The notes under the pieces were generated by a model. That model searched no databases. It saw nothing but the letters and a program-made list of their open reading frames with translations, and was not told the origin of the DNA. A stretch of DNA of 64,000 nt from Verrucomicrobiales bacterium (GTDB lineage Bacteria; Verrucomicrobiota; Verrucomicrobiia; Verrucomicrobiales; V1-33), in contig JAQGPJ010000012.1 of assembly GCA_028293125.1 (NCBI GenBank), positions 62,001 to 126,000 of the forward strand, written 5' to 3'. Each line of letters begins with the position of its first letter. The stretch's first letter is position 1. Made by a program: the position numbers and the translations under genes. Shown here in pieces: positions 44,361 through 53,801 of the stretch.

Positions 44361-45536
44361 TCACCGCCGCCGGGGTGCGCCGGGCGGGCGGGGACGCTGC
44401 TCGTTGCGGTAGGCTCCAGGAGGCATGCCGACCTTGCTTTTGAACACAGCGCTGAGGTACTCAACGTAGTTGAAGCCGGCGCGCTCGGCGATTTCGGCAA
44501 GCGGCAGGTCGGTTTCCGCCAGCAGCTCCTTCACCCGGAGAATCTGGACCCGCACAATCTCCTCGTGCGGACTGCGGCCCAGGGCGCGCTTGAACCGGGT
44601 CTCCAGCAGGCGGCGGGAAAGGCCGGAGTCCCGCACCACATCGTCCACGCAGATGCCTCCGCAGGCGTGGCCCCGGATATAACGCACGGCGCGGGCGACG
44701 GGCTTGTCCTCCACGGCGAGCACATCGGTGGACTGCCGGGTGGCGATGCCAATGGGCGGCATGAGATGCTCCTCGGGCCCCACAGGTTTGCCGGACATCA
44801 TGCGGTCCAGCAGGGCCGCAGCCTCATAGCCAGTGCGCATGGTGTTGGGGATGACACTGGAAAGCGGCGGGTGCGCCAGATTGCATAGCACTTCGTCATT
44901 GTCCACGCCCAGCACGGCCACCTCGTCCGGCACCGCAATATCCAAGCGGCGGCAGGCGTCCAACACCTGGCGTCCGCGCAGGTCGTAACAGGCAAATATG
45001 GCCGTGGGCCGGGGCAGGGGAGTCAGCCATTTGCCGATGGTGTCCGTCAGGGCGTCATCGTCGGCATCCAGACGGCCGGGGCTTTCGAAATTGGACACCG
45101 GATGCCCGGCGGCGGCGATGGCTTTGAAAAAAGTGCCCCGCCGCAGTTCGGACCAAGCGAAGCGGGAGTCGCCGCAATAGCCGAAGGAGCGGAATCCGCG
45201 CTCCAGCAGATGGCTGGCCGCCAGCTGGGCGATGCCGGCGTCGTCCGTCTCGCACTGAGGCAGGTGGGGCAGCAGGCGGGCCGCGCTCATATCCACAATG
45301 GGCAGCTTCAGCCTGGACAAAGCCTGGGCGGCGGAGGGATTCTCAATCCGGGCGATGATGCCGTCCCCATCCCAGTTCTCCAGCCAGGGCGGCGGCACAT
45401 CCCCGCGGCCGTGCTCCGCAAGGTAAATGCTCCAAGGCCGGTTTTCCCGGATCCACCGCTGCACGCCCTGCAGCAGTCCGCGGGCATAGGCGTTCGAGGT
45501 CTCGATCAGCAGGGCGACTTTGGGAGGCGGAGGCAC
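44361..45536 (-). CDS. XylR-like regulator (LacI-type sensor with AraC HTH)
   Basis: A 391-residue regulator. Residues about 6-270 form a periplasmic-binding-protein-like sensor (VALLIETSNAYARGLLQGVQRW, FACYDLRGRQVLDACRRL, VLGVDNDEVLCNLAHPPLSSV). Residues 285-380 form an AraC-type DNA-binding domain (IAERAGFNYVEYLSAVFKSKVGMPPGAYR). This order matches XylR, the xylose activator, but many Planctomycetes and Verrucomicrobia homologues sense other sugars. It lies downstream of an oxidoreductase gene on the same strand, separated by a hairpin. Confidence 0.87.
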   Translation of the reverse strand: MPPPPKVALLIETSNAYARGLLQGVQRWIRENRPWSIYLAEHGRGDVPPPWLENWDGDGIIARIENPSAAQALSRLKLPIVDMSAARLLPHLPQCETDDAGIAQLAASHLLERGFRSFGYCGDSRFAWSELRRGTFFKAIAAAGHPVSNFESPGRLDADDDALTDTIGKWLTPLPRPTAIFACYDLRGRQVLDACRRLDIAVPDEVAVLGVDNDEVLCNLAHPPLSSVIPNTMRTGYEAAALLDRMMSGKPVGPEEHLMPPIGIATRQSTDVLAVEDKPVARAVRYIRGHACGGICVDDVVRDSGLSRRLLETRFKRALGRSPHEEIVRVQILRVKELLAETDLPLAEIAERAGFNYVEYLSAVFKSKVGMPPGAYRNEQRPRPPGAPRRR

Positions 45537-45576
45537 GGCGGTTTTTCAGCGGAGGCTGATAGGGGGACAGAAGAGA

Positions 45577-45612
45577 AATCAGCCGGACTGCGGTGATCCG
45601 GTCCGGCTGATT
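45577..45612 (-). terminator. Hairpin between the oxidoreductase and XylR-like genes
   Basis: AATCAGCCGGAC (45577-45588) and GTCCGGCTGATT (45601-45612) form a perfect 12-bp stem with a 12-nt loop. On the minus strand it is followed by TTTCTCTT, a weak T-tract. It lies 55 nt after the oxidoreductase stop and would end or attenuate that transcript before the regulator gene. Confidence 0.7.
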
Positions 45613-45666
45613 CCGTGGGAGCGGGCGGGGCTGTCTCCATTCCGCCCGCGCCCCCGCTCTGACAGG

Positions 45667-46800
45667 TCAGGCGAGGGTGAAGGACGGCAGCTTCACGATT
45701 TTTCCGCCGGCGAGGGCGGATTCGTGCGCACAGAGGCCGACACAGGTCCAGTTGGCGGACTGGCGGGCGTTCGGAAAGGGATCGCGGTCATCCACGAGGG
45801 CGCTGACAAACTCATGCACCAGATGCGGGTGGCTGCCACCGTGACCCGCGCCTTGGGTGAAGCTGAGGTGCGCCTTCTTGCCCTTGCCGCCATAGACGCC
45901 GCCGGAGGTGAAGTGGCGGATCTGTTTGGGCAGATACTTCGCGTAGTCCGGGGAGGTCACCTTTTTGGGAATCTTCGGCTCCGGCAGCTTCGCGGTATGC
46001 ATCACCAGCGGCTCGTGCTCGATCAGCGGCCATTCCACGGAGGCCTTGTCGCCGTAAACGTCGATGCTTTCGCGGTACTGGCGGGCGGTGTCGAAAAGAC
46101 TGCGGATCACGCGGGCGCTGAGGTCGCTGTCCTTGAACTTGATGTGCGCGGTCTCCACGGCAAAGGGCGATCCATAGTGCTTCTGGAGTTCGGGACGGAC
46201 CGTGCCGGAGCCGAAGCAGCTGACGTATTCCGCGTCCGCACCCGCCAGCGCGGCTACGGGGCCGACGCAGTGGGTGGCGTACCACATGGGCGGCAGGCCC
46301 GGCCAGTAGTTCGGCCATCCGTCCATGTCCTGCTGGTGGCTGGCTTGGAGATACTGGATTTTGCCCAGCGTTCCCTTGTCGCGCAGTTCCTTCATATAAA
46401 GGAATTCGCGGGCGTAGACCACGGTCTCGGCCATCATGTATTTCAGTCCCGTCTTTTTGACGAGGGCCACAATCTCTTTGCACTCGTTGATGCTGGTGGC
46501 CATGGGCACGGTGCAGGACACGTGCTTGCCAGCCTTCAGGGCGGCGATGGACTGCCAGCCGTGGTCCGGGATAGGGGAGTTGATGTGCACCGCATCCACA
46601 TTCGGGTCCTTCAGCAGGTCGTTGAAGTCCGTGTAGCGCTTCTCCACGCCGAAGGCGTCCCCCACGGCATCCAGCTTTTCCTTCCTCCGTTGGCAGATGG
46701 CATACATGTTGGCGCGCGGGTGCTGCTGGTAGATGGGGATGAACTCCGCCCCGAACCCGAGGCCGACAATGGCAATGTTAATTTTGGATTTGGCACTCAT
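45667..46800 (-). CDS. Gfo/Idh/MocA-family oxidoreductase
   Basis: A 377-residue NAD(P)-dependent dehydrogenase. INIAIVGLGFGAEFIPIYQQHP is the dinucleotide-binding start, VDAVHINSPIPDHGWQSIAALKAGKHVSCTVPMA contains the altered EKP-like motif (CTVP instead of EKP), and a C-terminal substrate domain follows. The loss of the usual EKP lysine is notable because it often acts in catalysis. Substrates are sugars or cyclitols in this family. The neighbouring XylR-like regulator supports a sugar role. Confidence 0.85.
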   Translation of the reverse strand: MSAKSKINIAIVGLGFGAEFIPIYQQHPRANMYAICQRRKEKLDAVGDAFGVEKRYTDFNDLLKDPNVDAVHINSPIPDHGWQSIAALKAGKHVSCTVPMATSINECKEIVALVKKTGLKYMMAETVVYAREFLYMKELRDKGTLGKIQYLQASHQQDMDGWPNYWPGLPPMWYATHCVGPVAALAGADAEYVSCFGSGTVRPELQKHYGSPFAVETAHIKFKDSDLSARVIRSLFDTARQYRESIDVYGDKASVEWPLIEHEPLVMHTAKLPEPKIPKKVTSPDYAKYLPKQIRHFTSGGVYGGKGKKAHLSFTQGAGHGGSHPHLVHEFVSALVDDRDPFPNARQSANWTCVGLCAHESALAGGKIVKLPSFTLA

Positions 46801-46986
46801 GAAAAATGGAGAATGAGGATTTGCGCAGACTCTGCTTCTCTCAAAACGGCCTGACTATGTAAAGTCGCGTCTTTTGGATAAAGTTTCACGCGGCCAAAGC
46901 CGGAAGGTTCCAATGAGCGGCGGCGGGGGGGGAGACCATTCAAAAGAGGGGAGGGATGAATTTTTTTCAAGCAAAGCCCGTAGCCG

Positions 46987-47002
46987 TGGCACGGCCATTG
47001 CT
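46987..47002 (+). promoter_or_regulatory. Sigma-54 promoter of glnK-amtB
   Basis: TGGCACGGCCATTGCT fits the -24/-12 consensus TGGCACG-N4-TTGCW at every defined position. It lies 78 nt before the glnK ATG, so the transcript would begin near 47013. This predicts RpoN and an NtrC-type activator in this organism. I see no clear enhancer dyad in the 190 nt upstream. Confidence 0.85.
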
Positions 47003-47058
47003 TAATCCGGCCCCAGCGCAAGCAACACTGCGGCAACCCGGGACGGGGCCGGCCGTGA

Positions 47059-47418
<360 letters not shown>

Positions 47419-47554
47419 ACGGATCAAGCACTCATCCAGTCACCCACCTCTCACTCCATCAGTTGAATCTCCTCACCGGCAACCCTCACCACACCACCAG
47501 TCAAACGGCTGCCACCACACTGTCTCCCACCTTTTCTTTCCTCACCATCCCAAG

Positions 47555-49036
47555 ATGTCTATGAAAAAATTTGTATTGCTGCTCTCGGCTCTCGCGCTGA
47601 GCTTTGCCCCGCCGATGGCGCTGGCGCAGGAAACCACCCCTGCCGAAACCCCGGCCACTGAAACCGCCGCTCCGGCGGAGGAAACCCCGGCTGCCGATGC
47701 CGCCGCCCCGGCGGAGGCTGAGAAGCCGACAGCGGAAGCTCCAGCCCCGGCTGAGGCGGCAGCCCCGGCTGCGGAGGCCGCCCCCGCCGCGCTGGACTCC
47801 GGTCACAACGCATGGCAGATGACCAGCACGGCGCTGGTGCTCTTCATGACCCTGCCCGGTCTGGCTCTCTTCTACGGCGGTCTGGTGCGCCGTAAGAACG
47901 TTCTTTCGGTGATGGCGCAGTGTCTGGGCTGCGCGTGCATGATCACCCCTCTCTGGTGGCTGTGCGGTTACTCCCTCTCCTTCAGCGGGGGCAACGCTTT
48001 TATCGGCGATATGGGCAACGCCCTGCTGAAAGGCATTGATGTTAACAAAACCGGTGCGGGATCGGCTCTGATTTCCGACGGTATTTGGGTCATCTTTCAG
48101 CTCACTTTCGCCATCATCACCCCGGCCCTGATCGTCGGTGCCATTGCCGAGCGCATGAAGTTCTCCTCCGTCATGCTCTTCATCCTCGTTTGGATGTTCG
48201 CGGTCTATTTCCCCTTTGCCCACATGGTTTGGGGCGGCACCGGTTTTATGTGCGGTCCTCTGAACAAACTTGCCTCCATCAAAGCCATCGATTTTGCGGG
48301 CGGCACTGTGGTGCATATGACCTCCGGCTGGAGCGCTCTGGTGCTATGTCTGATCCTCGGCAAGCGCATCGGTTTCGGCAGAGAGCAGATGACCCCGCAC
48401 AGCATGGTGCTTTGTATGGTGGGCACCGGCATGCTTTGGGTGGGCTGGTACGGCTTCAACGCCGGCTCCGCCCTGGCTGCTGACGGCATCGCGGTCACCG
48501 CTTTCGTCACCACCACTCTCGCCGCTGCCACCGCCGGTCTGGTCTGGGCGCTTGCTGAATGGGTGCTCCGGGGCAAACCCAGCGTGCTCGGTTTCTGCTC
48601 CGGTATCGTGGCCGGCCTTGTGGTGATCACTCCCGCCGCCGGTTTTGTGGGCTTCACCTCCTCCATCATCATGGGTGTTTTCGCCGGCGCGGTCTGCTTT
48701 GCGGCCTGTGCCTACCTGAAAAAGGCTCTTGGCTACGACGACGCTCTCGACACCTTTGGTGTCCACGGTGTCGGCGGCACCATGGGTGCCATCCTCACCG
48801 GTGTCTTTGCGGATCCCAAGGTCAATCCCCTCCTCGGCGAAGGCGGCATGAACCTCATGCCCGGCCTGGTGATGGAGCAGATCAAGGCGGTGGGTCTGAC
48901 CATTGTATGGAGCGTGGTGGCCACCGCCATCATTGCCTACGCGATCAAGTTCACTCTCGGCCTACGCCCCACCCAAGAAGTGGAGCAGAGCGGCCTCGAC
49001 CTGGCCGAGCACGGCGAAGGCGGTTACGAGCACTGA
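47555..49036 (+). CDS. amtB: Ammonium transporter
   Basis: A 493-residue Amt protein. A signal-like helix (MSMKKFVLLLSALALSFAPPMALA) is followed by an Ala/Pro/Glu-rich linker of about 50 residues, then eleven TM helices. The pore His pair is seen in TVVHMTSGWSALVL and TFGVHGVGGTMGA, and the entrance Trp/Phe stretch LPGLALFYGGLVRRKNVL is typical. ATG at 47561 is an alternative start two codons later. The long low-complexity N-terminal linker is longer than in E. coli AmtB. Confidence 0.93.
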   Translation: MSMKKFVLLLSALALSFAPPMALAQETTPAETPATETAAPAEETPAADAAAPAEAEKPTAEAPAPAEAAAPAAEAAPAALDSGHNAWQMTSTALVLFMTLPGLALFYGGLVRRKNVLSVMAQCLGCACMITPLWWLCGYSLSFSGGNAFIGDMGNALLKGIDVNKTGAGSALISDGIWVIFQLTFAIITPALIVGAIAERMKFSSVMLFILVWMFAVYFPFAHMVWGGTGFMCGPLNKLASIKAIDFAGGTVVHMTSGWSALVLCLILGKRIGFGREQMTPHSMVLCMVGTGMLWVGWYGFNAGSALAADGIAVTAFVTTTLAAATAGLVWALAEWVLRGKPSVLGFCSGIVAGLVVITPAAGFVGFTSSIIMGVFAGAVCFAACAYLKKALGYDDALDTFGVHGVGGTMGAILTGVFADPKVNPLLGEGGMNLMPGLVMEQIKAVGLTIVWSVVATAIIAYAIKFTLGLRPTQEVEQSGLDLAEHGEGGYEH

Positions 49037-49105
49037 TCTCTGTCGTTCTGGCCGGCCTGGCTGCGCTTCTGGCCTGATATCAATTCATATCTTCGGATCA
49101 CAAGG

Positions 49106-49143
49106 GCCGGAGCGGATGCAAATCCGCTCCGGCTTTTTATTTT
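49106..49143 (+). terminator. Intrinsic terminator of glnK-amtB
   Basis: GCCGGAGCGGAT, loop GCAA, ATCCGCTCCGGC form a perfect 12-bp stem (49106-49133) followed by TTTTTATTTT. It lies 70 nt after the amtB stop. Confidence 0.93.
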
Positions 49144-49174
49144 AGTTAACAGAAGTGCAGTTTCAGAGGACATG

Positions 49175-49208
49175 ATTTAAAATTTGAGATTTGAAATTTA
49201 AAATTTGA
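49175..49208. repeat. Two 13-bp direct repeats 21 bp apart in the amtB-porin gap
   Basis: ATTTAAAATTTGA occurs exactly at 49175-49187 and 49196-49208, two helical turns apart, in the AT-rich 548-nt gap after the amtB terminator (49144-49691). It could be an operator or a UP-like element for the outer-membrane barrel and urea transporter genes. I see no gene in the gap. Confidence 0.4.
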
Positions 49209-49691
49209 TATCCTCACACCGGTGCTCTGACGCCTTATGGGCTTGGCAATGCGGCATAGGTGTTTCCCAAGGATGGGCAATGTGGGAAAAGCAGGTGAAA
49301 AACCAAGCGCGGCCACAGTGAATGGCCGCCTGCGGAGGCACTGCCCTGGTCGCCAAAATGCTGGTTCCCGGACTTTGTTATTTTAGAGGCTGGAAGCTGA
49401 AGGCCCGAACTTTTGAAGAAAATTCATTAAGATTTCAAGTTTTTGGGGTGTGAGCGCAATTTTAAAACCGGTGGCATGACCCGCTGAGAATGAGCCGCAT
49501 TCAGTAAAACAGGCCATCACAATGATTTTTTATTATATTAAAACCGTTATTTTTTGAATTCATGAATAAAACTCATGGTTAAAGATTTCCATACTTCTGG
49601 AACATCGGCTGCTACTTCCCGGTTCATGCCAGTCAGTCCTGTGACCGGCAAATGGACCAACCAAACCATCACTAACATCAACATCATCCGT

Positions 49692-50522
49692 ATGAAGCAT
49701 ACCAGAGCCTCTGTTGCCGCCTGTCTCTCCGCTGTGGCGCTGACGACCGCCGCCGCCTTCGCCGGCACACCTGAGCCTGTCACCACCGGCAAGACGGTGG
49801 TCCTTCCCCCCACCGCTCCCGCTCCCTCCGATGCAGTCACCGGCACTCTGGGTCTGAACTACAACACGCACTTTATCTCCTATGGTCAGGATATCTGGCA
49901 GGCGGGCACCGATTTCGGTGACAACGCCACCTTCAATCCCAGCTTTGAGCTGAACTTCGACCTCAGCCACGGCTTCAAGGCCATTCTCGGCACTTGGTGG
50001 GACGTGAACAAGAACGCCCCTTCCAACATCGGTGACGACGTCATCCAGGAAATCGATGTCTGGGGTGGATTCAGCTACACCGTGAACAAGTGGAGCTTCA
50101 GCCTTCTCTACCAGGAATGGATGTATGCCTCCCAGTCCGAGCGCATCGTGGACTTCAAGATCGCCTATGCGGACGGCCTGCTCAATCCCAGCCTCCTGCT
50201 TCACGGCCGCGTGGACGGCGCCGAGCCCTTCGACACCGGTCTTGTGACCGTCCTCGGCATTGCTCCCGGCACCAAAGCGGGCCCCTTGACCCTCACCTTC
50301 CCGATCCAGGTGGCCGCCGACACGGACGGTTTTCACGGCGGTGATGGCGGCTTCTCCTTCGCCTCCGCCGGCGTCACGGCCTCAGTGCCTCTGAAATTCA
50401 TGCCCGGCGACTGGGCTCTGAACGCCGGTCTGATCTACTACCACACTGAAAAGAGCGTGTTTCCGACCAACCCTGACAGCGACTTCCTGACCGGTACCAT
50501 CGGCCTTGGCCTGACCTTCTGA
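49692..50522 (+). CDS. Outer-membrane beta-barrel protein
   Basis: A 276-residue exported protein. [24 protein letters not shown] is a signal peptide (an upstream start adds 39 residues and hides it). A short Pro-rich stretch is followed by alternating beta strands such as [37 protein letters not shown] and [20 protein letters not shown]. The protein ends [11 protein letters not shown], the terminal aromatic residue used for barrel insertion. No family name is certain. Its position 56 nt before urtA suggests that it lets urea or another nitrogen source cross the outer membrane. Confidence 0.7.
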   Translation: MKHTRASVAACLSAVALTTAAAFAGTPEPVTTGKTVVLPPTAPAPSDAVTGTLGLNYNTHFISYGQDIWQAGTDFGDNATFNPSFELNFDLSHGFKAILGTWWDVNKNAPSNIGDDVIQEIDVWGGFSYTVNKWSFSLLYQEWMYASQSERIVDFKIAYADGLLNPSLLLHGRVDGAEPFDTGLVTVLGIAPGTKAGPLTLTFPIQVAADTDGFHGGDGGFSFASAGVTASVPLKFMPGDWALNAGLIYYHTEKSVFPTNPDSDFLTGTIGLGLTF

Positions 50523-50578
50523 TCCCGGTCACCCGGTTCCTCACCCTTAATCAAGCATCACCCGATATCATCGCATTC

Positions 50579-51886
50579 ATGATCAAATCCTACCTCGTCA
50601 AAGCGGCGCTCACCCTCTGCGTGGCCGCCGCCACCCTTGCTCCCCAGGTCCGCGCGGCGGACACGGTGAAAGTGGGCGTCCTGCACTCGCTGAGCGGCAC
50701 CATGGCCATCAGCGAGACGTCCCTGCGTGACGTGCTTCTGTTCGCTTTCGACGAAATCAACAAGTCGGGCGGGGTTCTGGGCAAACAGATCGAGCCTGTG
50801 GTCGTCGATGGAGCCTCCAACTGGCCGCTCTTCGCCGAAAAAGCCAAGCAACTGCTGGAGGTGGACAAAACCGCCGTCACCTTTGGGTGCTGGACGTCGG
50901 TGAGTCGCAAATCAGTTCTGCCGGTCTATGAAAAAAACAACGGCCTGCTTTTCTACGCGGTGCAGTATGAGGGTGAGGAACTCTCCAAAAACATCTTCTA
51001 CACCGCCGAAGCGGTCAACCAGCAGGCCACGCCCGCCGTGGATTACCTGCTCGCGGAAGGAAAGAAAAAATTCTATCTCCTCGGCTCCGACTACGTCTAT
51101 CCCCAGACCACCAACCTTGTGCTGCTGGAGTATCTCCTCAGCAAGGGGGTGCCCCTCGCCAACATCGGCGGCGGCCTGAGCAAGGACAGTGATGGCAAGG
51201 TCATCAGCGCCGGCAAGTACACTCCCTTCGGCCACACGGACTACCAGCAGATTGTGGCTGAGATCAAGAAATTCGCCGCCAGCGGTGACGCCTGCGTGGT
51301 CTCCACGCTCAACGGCGACACCAACGTGCCGTTCTTCAAGGAATACGCCGCCGCCGGCCTCACCGCCGAGGACTGCCCGGTTGTCTCCTTCTCCATCTCC
51401 GAGGACGAGTTCCGCGGTCTGCCCGCCGATCAGCTGGTGGGCCAGCTCGGCTGCTGGACCTACTTCCAGTCCATCCAGTCCCCCGCCAACAAGAAGTTCA
51501 TCACCAACTTCACGGACTGGCTGAAGACCACAGAAGTTCCCGGCATCCAGAAGGAAGGCCGTGTGACCTGCTCCCCGATGGTGCTGTCCTACGACGGTGT
51601 CTATCTCTGGAAGGCCGCCGTGGAGAAGGCCAAGTCCTTTGACGTGGACAAGGTCCGCACCGTCCTCGAGTCCGGCACCATCAGCTTCAGCGGTCCCGGC
51701 GGCAAAGTGACGATGCAGAAAAACCACCACCTGACCAAGAATGTCTATATCGGTGAGACCACCAAGGACGGCCAGTTCAAGATTCTGAAGTCCTTCAACA
51801 ATGTTGTCGGCGAGCCCTTTCTGAAGGGCACCTTTAAGGCCTCCGACGGCAAACCCGCCGCCGCCAAAAAGAAAAAGAAGGGCTGA
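50579..51886 (+). CDS. urtA: Urea ABC transporter substrate-binding protein
   Basis: A 435-residue periplasmic protein with a signal peptide ending VRAAD. The UrtA subgroup of branched-chain-type binding proteins is clear from [71 protein letters not shown] and [13 protein letters not shown]. The C-terminus is Lys/Ala-rich. A strong terminator follows at 51920, so urtA is probably expressed above the membrane components. Confidence 0.95.
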   Translation: MIKSYLVKAALTLCVAAATLAPQVRAADTVKVGVLHSLSGTMAISETSLRDVLLFAFDEINKSGGVLGKQIEPVVVDGASNWPLFAEKAKQLLEVDKTAVTFGCWTSVSRKSVLPVYEKNNGLLFYAVQYEGEELSKNIFYTAEAVNQQATPAVDYLLAEGKKKFYLLGSDYVYPQTTNLVLLEYLLSKGVPLANIGGGLSKDSDGKVISAGKYTPFGHTDYQQIVAEIKKFAASGDACVVSTLNGDTNVPFFKEYAAAGLTAEDCPVVSFSISEDEFRGLPADQLVGQLGCWTYFQSIQSPANKKFITNFTDWLKTTEVPGIQKEGRVTCSPMVLSYDGVYLWKAAVEKAKSFDVDKVRTVLESGTISFSGPGGKVTMQKNHHLTKNVYIGETTKDGQFKILKSFNNVVGEPFLKGTFKASDGKPAAAKKKKKG

Positions 51887-51919
51887 TTCATCCATTCGCG
51901 ATGTTGTGTTATTAGGATA

Positions 51920-51954
51920 GAAAGGGGCGGGAGGGATCCCGCCCCTTTCATTTT
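51920..51954 (+). terminator. Hairpin terminator/attenuator between urtA and urtB
   Basis: GAAAGGGGCGGGA, loop GGGA, TCCCGCCCCTTTC (51920-51949) then ATTTTGC. It lies 34 nt after the urtA stop and probably makes urtB-E expression lower than urtA. Confidence 0.85.
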
Positions 51955-52109
51955 GCCCGCCTTCAGGCGGCGGGCGCAAAGCCTCACGGATGGATGGCTC
52001 TAAAATCCTGCAGCCATGCCGCCTTTCCTTAATGAGGCGGCATGAAGCCTGCTTGAGACCTGATTTGCGTATTTTTGCCACTTGCTCCGAGCCTCTTCCC
52101 CACTTCACC

Positions 52110-53759
52110 ATGCTTCGTTTTCTACTTCTGGCGGTGCTCTGCTGGGCCGCTCCCGTGCTGGCGCAGACCATGCCGGATTCCGAGGTCCGCACCAAACTGA
52201 GCGCGGCCATACTCGCGGAGGATGAGGCGCAGGAGGAGCTGATTCAGACGGTTGGGGCTACCGGATCGCCACTGGCCGCCGAAATTCTCGGCCTTTGGCG
52301 GCAGGGATCAGTGTATCTGGACACCACCGCTGATGGGGACAAAATCCCTTTTATCAAAAAGGATGGAGCCTCCCTCCGCATCGACACCGGAGCCGCCTTC
52401 ACACCGGAGTCCCCAACGGAGGCCGAAACCTCCAGCAAGCTCCGCAAGTCCATCCGCACCGCCCTGGACCTCATGGAGGTGGCGGATCCCGACCCGAAAA
52501 CCCGTGCCAGCGCCATTCAGAAACTGGGCGGCACCCAGAATGATGAATACCTTCCCGTGCTCAAAGTGCGGTTGGAAATGGAGACTGACAAAAAAGTTCG
52601 AAAAGCATTGGAGGCGGCCATCGCCACCATTGACCTGACAAACGAGGACGATGCCGTCTGCATCGCCGCCATTCAGAAACTGGGCACCCTGAAAAACTTG
52701 GCCAGTATGGACACTCTGAAGGCCATGATCACGAGCGAGGAGGAGTCCGATGCCGCCAAGGCCGAAGCCCAAAAAGCGGTCAGCATTCTCGAAAGCTACA
52801 GCAGGTGGGTCAATGCCGGGGGCACGCTTTTCTCCGGCATCAGTGCCGGCTCCGTGCTGCTGGTAGTGGCGCTGGGGCTGGCCATCACCTTTGGCCTCAT
52901 GGGGGTGATCAACATGGCCCACGGTGAAATCATGGCGGTGGGGGCCTACACCACCTACTTCGTGCAGAATATCTTCGGGGGCGGCCTCAGTCTGTCCATG
53001 TTCGGCCAAGGGCTGAAAATTCCGGGAATGAATCTTACAGGCTCCGCCTATCAGTCCTATTTCATCTGGGCCATCCCCGCCTCCTTCCTCACCGCCGCCC
53101 TGGTGGGTATCGCTCTGGAGCGCGGAGTGATCCGCTTTCTCTACAAACGCCCCTTGGAAAGCCTGCTCGCCACCTGGGGCATCTCTCTCATCCTGCAGCA
53201 GCTGTTCAAGCTGGTGGTGGGCCCCAACAACGTCTCGGTCTCCTCCCCCACCTATCTCAGCGGCAGCTTCATCGTGAGCGATGTGTCCCTGGGCTATAAC
53301 CGGGTTTTTGTGATCTGCTTCGCCGCCGCCATTGTGTTCTGCACCTGGATGCTTCTAACCAAAACGCGGCTGGGCCTTTTCATCCGCGCCGTCATGCAGA
53401 ACCGCCAGATGGCCGCCTGCATGGGCGTGCGCACTGAGCGGGTGAATATGCTGACCTTCGGTTTTGGCAGCGGGTTGGCGGGGCTCGGCGGGGCTTTCCT
53501 TTCCCAGTTGGGCAATGTGGGGCCCAATCTGGGTCAGGACTACATCGTGGATTCCTTCATGACCGTCGTCGTCGGAGGCGTGGGCAATCTGATTGGCACC
53601 GTCTGCTCAGCTATCGGGATCGGGACGGCGGCCCAGAGCCTCCAGGCCGTTACTGATCCCTCCATGGGCAAGGTCCTGGCCCTCGGCTCCATCATTCTCT
53701 TCCTTCTCTGGCGGCCCGGCGGACTCTTTCCCACCCGCACCCGCAGCCTCGAAGGCTGA
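52110..53759 (+). CDS. urtB: Urea ABC transporter permease UrtB
   Basis: A 549-residue protein. The signal peptide (MLRFLLLAVLCWAAPVLA) precedes about 215 residues of HEAT-like helical repeats (DPDPKTRASAIQKLGG, DAVCIAAIQKLGTLKNLASM). The membrane domain then starts at SRWVNAGGTLFSGISAGSVLLVVALGLAITFGLMGVINMAHGE and ends WRPGGLFPTRTRSLEG. The large N-terminal extension is common in UrtB and is thought to lie in the periplasm. The start at 52110 excludes a 40-codon leader in the same frame. Confidence 0.93.
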   Translation: MLRFLLLAVLCWAAPVLAQTMPDSEVRTKLSAAILAEDEAQEELIQTVGATGSPLAAEILGLWRQGSVYLDTTADGDKIPFIKKDGASLRIDTGAAFTPESPTEAETSSKLRKSIRTALDLMEVADPDPKTRASAIQKLGGTQNDEYLPVLKVRLEMETDKKVRKALEAAIATIDLTNEDDAVCIAAIQKLGTLKNLASMDTLKAMITSEEESDAAKAEAQKAVSILESYSRWVNAGGTLFSGISAGSVLLVVALGLAITFGLMGVINMAHGEIMAVGAYTTYFVQNIFGGGLSLSMFGQGLKIPGMNLTGSAYQSYFIWAIPASFLTAALVGIALERGVIRFLYKRPLESLLATWGISLILQQLFKLVVGPNNVSVSSPTYLSGSFIVSDVSLGYNRVFVICFAAAIVFCTWMLLTKTRLGLFIRAVMQNRQMAACMGVRTERVNMLTFGFGSGLAGLGGAFLSQLGNVGPNLGQDYIVDSFMTVVVGGVGNLIGTVCSAIGIGTAAQSLQAVTDPSMGKVLALGSIILFLLWRPGGLFPTRTRSLEG

Positions 53760-53801
53760 TCCCATTTTCCGACGCGCCTTTCCCCAGCCCTTTCCCATCC
53801 C

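Noticed and set aside
47640-47800. The Ala/Pro/Glu-rich repeat-like DNA in amtB considered as a tandem repeat or insertion
   Set aside because: The repeats are irregular, stay in frame and form a plausible flexible linker between signal helix and channel.
49347-49362. A second sigma-54-like site (TGGTCGCCAAAATGCT) before the outer-membrane barrel
   Set aside because: Only the GG-N10-GC spacing fits; the -24 element matches poorly, and it is about 345 nt from the start codon.
49488-49503. A TGGCATG match upstream of the barrel gene considered as a -24 element
   Set aside because: The following GC is two bases too close, so the spacing required for sigma-54 is not met.
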